Notes under the pieces: generated by a model
What the model was told of the DNA's origin: nothing
The model's input: the letters and a program-made list of their open reading frames with translations, nothing else
Databases searched by the model: none
Shown: piece by piece, positions 62,415-64,000 of the stretch
Layout: each line of letters begins with the position of its first letter
How positions within the stretch are numbered: position 1 is the first letter of the stretch
Source of the DNA: Rusavskia elegans
Taxonomy: Eukaryota; Ascomycota; Lecanoromycetes; Teloschistales; Teloschistaceae
Direction: 5' to 3'
Assembly (NCBI GenBank): GCA_011316305.1
Contig: SAUG01000044.1
Span: forward strand, 372,001 to 436,000
DNA: 64,000 nucleotides
Translations under genes and position numbers: made by a program

Positions 62415-63348
62415 TTAGTTAATTTGTTTTGGTTTTGGTACCCGGTGAACCAGTGGTTCGGTAAGCAAATCAAGCGTTAGTATACCAGCATTAAATACAC
62501 GGTAGTAGAACTTATACCCTAGTTTAGTTAACGTAAATAACGGTTCTTTTTATAGAATTTTAATTTAAATTTGCTCAGTAATATAACGTATCCTTCTACC
62601 GATAACTCAACGTAGAAATTTTTACAGATAAGTATACCTCGCAGTTATCGCTTTTTCTTCTTTTTCTTTCACTAGTAATATAAGCCTAAAACCCCTTACG
62701 TACGTATATACTCCCGTAACAGCTATACCGCAGCTAAACCAGACGATAGTATATCCGTAATAACTATACCTACCCTCGAAGACGTCGACTACCTCGTTAT
62801 AGCTAGAACAACCTATTTTAACTTCGATAAAAATCTCCTCCTTACCGCCCTTAAAACGCGCTATCCGACCTCCCTACCGCCCTTTAGCCTAATCGACCGG
62901 GTAAAGCTTCTAGCCGTAGTAGCCAGCGTACTAGCTAGTAACCCTATAGCTAGCGACCGTCTTAAAGCTACGCGGGCTAAAGAGTACCTTAATAGCTTAG
63001 CGGAGCGTTTAGGTACGGGTTATATAATAAGTATAGATAAGGCGACGACTATTCGTAATTACTTCGCAGTATAGTAGGTAGATATAGCGGAAATATTAGA
63101 AGCTGATAATTATATATAACGTCGAGGAAGGAATAGTAGAGGATTTGTAATCGAATAAAGAAGGAAATAGTTAAATAGAAGTAATTGACTGCGCTGCAAA
63201 TCTTGCCTGACGAACTGTATACCTTTGGCTGTAAAAATTTCTTTGCTGCACGTGAAATACAACAATCGTTGCCGTATATGACGTTGATAAAACACACATG
63301 TATGTATGAAAACTCAATATGACCCCAGACAGGAGCCCCCCAGGGGGG
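62415..63348 (-). repeat. Repeat A, copy A9, best preserved
   Basis: 934 bp with perfect 12-bp duplications AAAGTAATATAT (62403-62414 and 63349-63360). It starts TTAGTTAATTTGTTTTGG and GGTACCCGGTGAACCAGTGG, and ends GGAGCCCCCCAGGGGGG, whose CCCCCC-A-GGGGGG can form a hairpin. It retains many CA/TG and CG-rich codons, so it is the youngest or least mutated copy. Sense is inferred as minus from the truncated copy at 21669, yet the longest open frame runs on plus. No known family recognised. Confidence 0.9.
62679..63074 (+). CDS. 131-codon open frame in repeat A, unknown protein
   Basis: The frame is free of stops from 62679 to TAG at 63072-63074 without any Met codon, as expected if ATG was turned to ATA. 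It contains DYLVIARTTYFNFDKN, FSLIDRVKLLAVVASVLAS and KATTIRNYFAV. The same frame is readable in A1 and A3 with few stops and conserved residues (SLIDRVKLLA, then ERL.IDYII); A3 continues past the stop with QIDIAEIL. The predicted protein is helical and Leu/Ala-rich. I recognise no domain. Because the opposite strand also has a long open frame at about 62630-62880, which strand is coding is unsettled. Confidence 0.4.
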   Translation, partial: YKPKTPYVRIYSRNSYTAAKPDDSISVITIPTLEDVDYLVIARTTYFNFDKNLLLTALKTRYPTSLPPFSLIDRVKLLAVVASVLASNPIASDRLKATRAKEYLNSLAERLGTGYIISIDKATTIRNYFAV

Positions 63349-64000
63349 AAAGTAATATATATATTAGCTAGATATTTGATAATATATACTTTTATAGAAT
63401 TTTATAAAACTATTAATATTATTTTAATTATTTTAATAATTCCGGCCGAATTAATTTTTATAGTAATAATTTTAAAAATTTCGTCGTATAGTCTAGTAAA
63501 TACTACTTTTAAAACTAGATATTCGAAATTTTTCGAGTAGTAATAGATATCTCGGAAGATTAGATTAACTTTTTATTTTTACTTCTATTAATATATTATT
63601 AGCTAGACTATTTAGAATATATTATTTTTTAATATTGTTTTTACCGCTATATTAGCGGATTTCCTTTTTTTTATTCGATTCTACTAATTTTAATCTTTTC
63701 TAGATTTCTATAAATCGGTTTCGTAATATTTTTATATAATACAATATATTTTAACGCTTTTTATAACTTATTATTTTACTAGTTTAATTAATATACACTA
63801 TAATTGCCTTTCTACTATACGATAAATAGAGCGACGATTAATATAGTACGGTAAGAATTTTATTAGAAATATATAGTAATAGTTAATAGATAAAAAAAGA
63901 TCGGAAGTAAAGTTTAATTAATTTATATAATCGTCGGCTGAATTTCGGCTAAAACCAACGAAACTACATATTTCTATAAATCTCTAGCGTATTCTACTAT

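Larger units (their letters stand above)
61849..64000 (-). mobile_element. hAT copy inserted in another hAT, runs off the window
   Basis: It begins TAGACTAGCTATTTCGG at 61849 with subterminal AATCGGTTTAACCCGATC. Its 3' third is split by A9 at 62415. From 63361 to the window end it matches the accessory region of the family, such as GATCGGAAGTAAAG and TCTAGCGTATTCTACTA, the reverse of 12190 and 27960. The far end is outside the window. Confidence 0.82.

Noticed and set aside
63049..63297. Two overlapping minus-strand frames of 82 and 61 codons in A9
   Set aside because: They overlap each other in different frames in the 5' region of repeat A, are not conserved in A1, A3 or A6, and have no motif.
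63319..63540. Plus-strand 73-codon frame
   Set aside because: It crosses the end of A9 and its target duplication into hAT sequence.
1..64000. CRISPR arrays, bacterial operons, rRNA genes or plasmid features
   Set aside because: No regularly spaced repeats, ribosome-binding patterns or rRNA-like stretches were seen. All structured sequence is explained by eukaryotic transposons.

Overview
The window looks like a gene-poor, AT-rich compartment of a filamentous ascomycete (Pezizomycotina) genome. It is built almost entirely of transposable elements and appears wrecked by repeat-induced point mutation (RIP). CpA and TpG are strikingly scarce, TpA is everywhere, and recognisable transposon proteins have lost exactly the residues RIP attacks: zinc-knuckle Cys read as Tyr, Gln codons as TAA/TAG, ATG as ATA. 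I see no intact conventional gene. Every coding call below is a relic, apart from one 131-codon open frame in a repeat.

Main repeat families. (1) A hAT DNA transposon family with TAGACTGGCCG-like ends and 8-bp target duplications: a complete 5.4-kb copy at 8065-13449, internal-deletion derivatives, and partial or minus-strand copies at 1-1349, 26625, 42940, 44906, 58068 and 61849. (2) A Ty3/Gypsy element, sense on the minus strand: a full-length copy at 29865-41115 with LTRs and a 5-bp duplication, and a second copy at 13713-22497 cut at its 5' side. (3) A smaller LTR element at 35937-39301 with gag-like coding only, plus a solo LTR and an LTR fragment. (4) A tRNA-derived SINE (called C here), five copies. 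(5) An undescribed (to me) repeat of about 0.93 kb (called A), about ten copies, flanked by 12-13-bp duplications. (6) A small SINE-like family (called B) that shares its 3' end with A.

Layout. 0-8 kb: a hAT end, two LTR-like repeats, one MITE, degraded unique DNA and an A copy. 8-13.4 kb: the complete hAT. 13.7-22.5 kb: Gypsy copy 1 riddled with hAT derivatives, a MITE, B and A. 22.5-24.3 kb: a decayed low-copy gene. 24.6-26.4 kb: an A copy and a retrotransposon gag relic. 26.6-29.7 kb: hAT and SINEs. 29.7-42.5 kb: a nested stack, an A copy split by the Gypsy element, itself carrying two LTR insertions. 42.9-48.8 kb: hAT relics, with A inside hAT and a SINE inside A. 49-50.7 kb: A copies. 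50.8-56.4 kb: less mutated DNA with possible head-to-head gene relics. 57-64 kb: SINE, hAT, hAT within hAT, and the best-preserved A copy.

The order of events can be read from the target duplications. Caveat: in RIP-mutated DNA the TGA stop is rare, so a frame broken only by TAA/TAG is weak evidence of coding. I gave good confidence only where protein motifs, conservation between copies, or stop-free runs support the call.
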